Below are positions 62,739 to 64,000 of a DNA stretch of 64,000 nt, piece by piece; the first letter of the stretch is position 1; the number at the start of each line of letters is the position of its first letter. Position numbers and translations under genes: made by a program. Source of the DNA: Paenibacillus sp. (GTDB lineage Bacteria > Bacillota > Bacilli > Paenibacillales > YIM-B00363). Location of the stretch: the NCBI RefSeq assembly GCF_031177825.1, contig NZ_JAPSKE010000016.1, forward strand, positions 39,774 to 103,773, written 5' to 3'. A model generated the notes under the pieces. It made no database searches. It was given only the letters and a program-made list of their open reading frames with translations, and was not told where the DNA came from.

Positions 62739-64000
62739 GTGCTTAAAAACAACCTTGTCACCTTGATCATCCATTTTATACTCGTTTTGGCTTTGGGTTC
62801 GATTTATACCGTCTTGAATTACGAAGGCCGGATAACGGTATGGCTTACCGGCTTATCGTTGCTTGGTTCGGCCCTATCCTTTGCTTGCGGATTCGTGTTG
62901 AAGATCCAGGACAGAATGAGCCGCAACGTGCTCTCGACGGCATCCCTTTTGATTACCCCGATCCTTTTGCTGCCGATTTATGCAATAAATAAGAACGTCC
63001 TTCACGCAATTTATTTTTATCTCATCTTTCATTATCCTCTCGATTTTGTTGCCTTGTTCTTCAATGACATATCCGTCCCTTCCGTCTTCATTCTGTCTCT
63101 AATCCCTTATTTCTTGTGCACATTCGCTTTTTTTATCAAGTTGGGGTATTCAACGAAATTTAATTTCTTTATACGCTCTAAAACCACCAGTGCGCTTGCG
63201 ATGCTAAGCCTGCTCGTCGCTTTAACCGGCTGCAACGCCAGCGGGGGTAATATTCATCTCTATTGGAAAGAACCCGCAGTACAGACTTCATATGCTGAGG
63301 CCTATGAACTGAAAGTTCTTTTTGTGCATGGCGAACATGCGGTCCAATCCGATGCCGCCTTACAGCATCTGCAACAAACACTATACGCCAATACAACGAT
63401 AGACACGCTGTCCATCAAGGAAGTTTCCGCGCTTGATCAAGACTATGATTTGATTTATCTTGACGTAGGACTTGATAAAAACCCAATGTGGGAATACGTT
63501 CAACCCATGATCATGAGCTATGTAGAACAAGGATCATCCCTATTCCTGCAACACCATTACAACCATGCATTTCCTCACGAATTTCTTGGTATCCAAGAGA
63601 TGGTAGAGGTACGTGATTCCAATTTGGACTTTGAGTATCCGGAACTGGGAACGAATGTGAGCGGCTTGCAAAAAGCTTGGAAAACGTTCGCGGAGATTTA
63701 CAAGACATATAGGGGACTTAATGAAAATCATCACATTACGTTCGAGCATGCGGCGCGCGTAACTACGGCCAGACCACTCGTTCAGAAGGATGGCCTAGCC
63801 TATCTCACCATCAACGATTGGGGCAAAGGTCAAGTCATGTGGTCTAATCAATTTTTGCCTTCGGAACGATTTGGGTCGAGACTGGATTTGGTTTTAGAAG
63901 AAGGGCAAAAATATTTCCATATGGGATGGACCACAGCAAATCTATTGTTCCGCAGTGAAATTGTCAACTATATATCGAAAGAAAAGTATGGTTTTTCCGT
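62739..64000 (+). CDS. Membrane protein with lipoprotein-like extracytoplasmic domain (3' end outside window)
   Basis: An open frame from GTG at 62739 (ACGGAGGA nine bases upstream) to the window end, at least 420 residues. Residues about 5-160 contain four or five membrane segments (LVTLIIHFILVLALGSIYTVL, LLITPILLLPIYAI, LDFVALFF, VFILSLIPYFLCTFAFF). At about 160-172 comes LAMLSLLVALTGCNASGG, which looks like a complete lipoprotein signal in mid-protein. The soluble part has KVLFVHGEHAVQSD, YDLIYLDVG and SYVEQGSSLFLQHHYNH, recalling glutamine-amidotransferase-like or beta-galactosidase-trimerisation folds. I do not recognise the family. DNA is less GC-rich than the neighbours. Confidence 0.6.
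   Translation, partial: MLKNNLVTLIIHFILVLALGSIYTVLNYEGRITVWLTGLSLLGSALSFACGFVLKIQDRMSRNVLSTASLLITPILLLPIYAINKNVLHAIYFYLIFHYPLDFVALFFNDISVPSVFILSLIPYFLCTFAFFIKLGYSTKFNFFIRSKTTSALAMLSLLVALTGCNASGGNIHLYWKEPAVQTSYAEAYELKVLFVHGEHAVQSDAALQHLQQTLYANTTIDTLSIKEVSALDQDYDLIYLDVGLDKNPMWEYVQPMIMSYVEQGSSLFLQHHYNHAFPHEFLGIQEMVEVRDSNLDFEYPELGTNVSGLQKAWKTFAEIYKTYRGLNENHHITFEHAARVTTARPLVQKDGLAYLTINDWGKGQVMWSNQFLPSERFGSRLDLVLEEGQKYFHMGWTTANLLFRSEIVNYISKEKYGFS

Overview
The window looks like the chromosome of a GC-rich member of the Paenibacillaceae (Paenibacillus/Cohnella type). Supporting signs are: paired sugar-ABC operons without their own ATPase, a membrane-anchored AraC sensor-regulator next to an LplABC-type transporter, large secreted multi-domain polysaccharide enzymes ending in FIMAH-like domains, YerB, YqfQ and YerC homologues, and strong AGGAGG ribosome binding sites that support many TTG/GTG starts. 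The assignment is inference from gene content.

Layout. 1-5.2 kb: end of a phage- or tail-structure-like block. 5.3-9.9 kb: a leftward pair (deoxyhypusine-synthase-like enzyme, then an ABC exporter fused to a cyclic-nucleotide-binding domain), divergent from two tandem SET-domain proteins. 10-12.7 kb: an AHSA1-type protein, a YerB lipoprotein and a GNAT acetyltransferase. 12.9-32.9 kb: a polysaccharide-utilisation locus. It holds a 1584-residue heparinase II/III-like enzyme; an operon of a pyruvyl-transferase-like protein, a cohesin-bearing secreted protein and a dockerin-bearing secreted protein; two FAD oxidoreductases; an LplABC-type importer; and a membrane AraC regulator. Four promoters in this stretch share the same operator architecture. 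33-35 kb: decaying genes (truncated AraC, frameshifted PhyH, a LamG protein). 35.2-37.3 kb: an FHA-winged-helix regulator and a MurA paralogue whose catalytic Cys is Asp. 37.4-43.9 kb: an operon of two metallophosphoesterases, a binding protein, two permeases, a GntR regulator and a protein-tyrosine-phosphatase-like enzyme. 44-48.2 kb: YqfQ, YerC, CbiX-like, DagK and RlmD-like housekeeping genes. 48.3-53.25 kb: a visibly AT-rich island with an HxlR regulator, glutathione-dependent formaldehyde dehydrogenase, S-formylglutathione hydrolase and a bifunctional glutathione synthase. 53.4-61.9 kb: a serine beta-lactamase-family protein, a 1690-residue beta-helix protein and a DUF4091/GH123-like enzyme. 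61.9-64 kb: degenerate intergenic DNA, then a membrane/lipoprotein-like gene that runs off the end.

How the parts fit. The 12.9-32.9 kb locus reads as one regulon. Secreted enzymes cut a polysaccharide, probably one containing uronic acid. A cohesin-dockerin pair may tie two secreted proteins together. The importer takes up products, the oxidoreductases may process them, and the AraC sensor is the natural candidate for the shared operators. The AT-rich island is self-contained: it makes glutathione and uses it for formaldehyde detoxification, in a lineage expected to rely on bacillithiol.

No tRNA, rRNA, CRISPR array or transposase was recognised. All functional statements come from reading motifs by eye; no database search was run.
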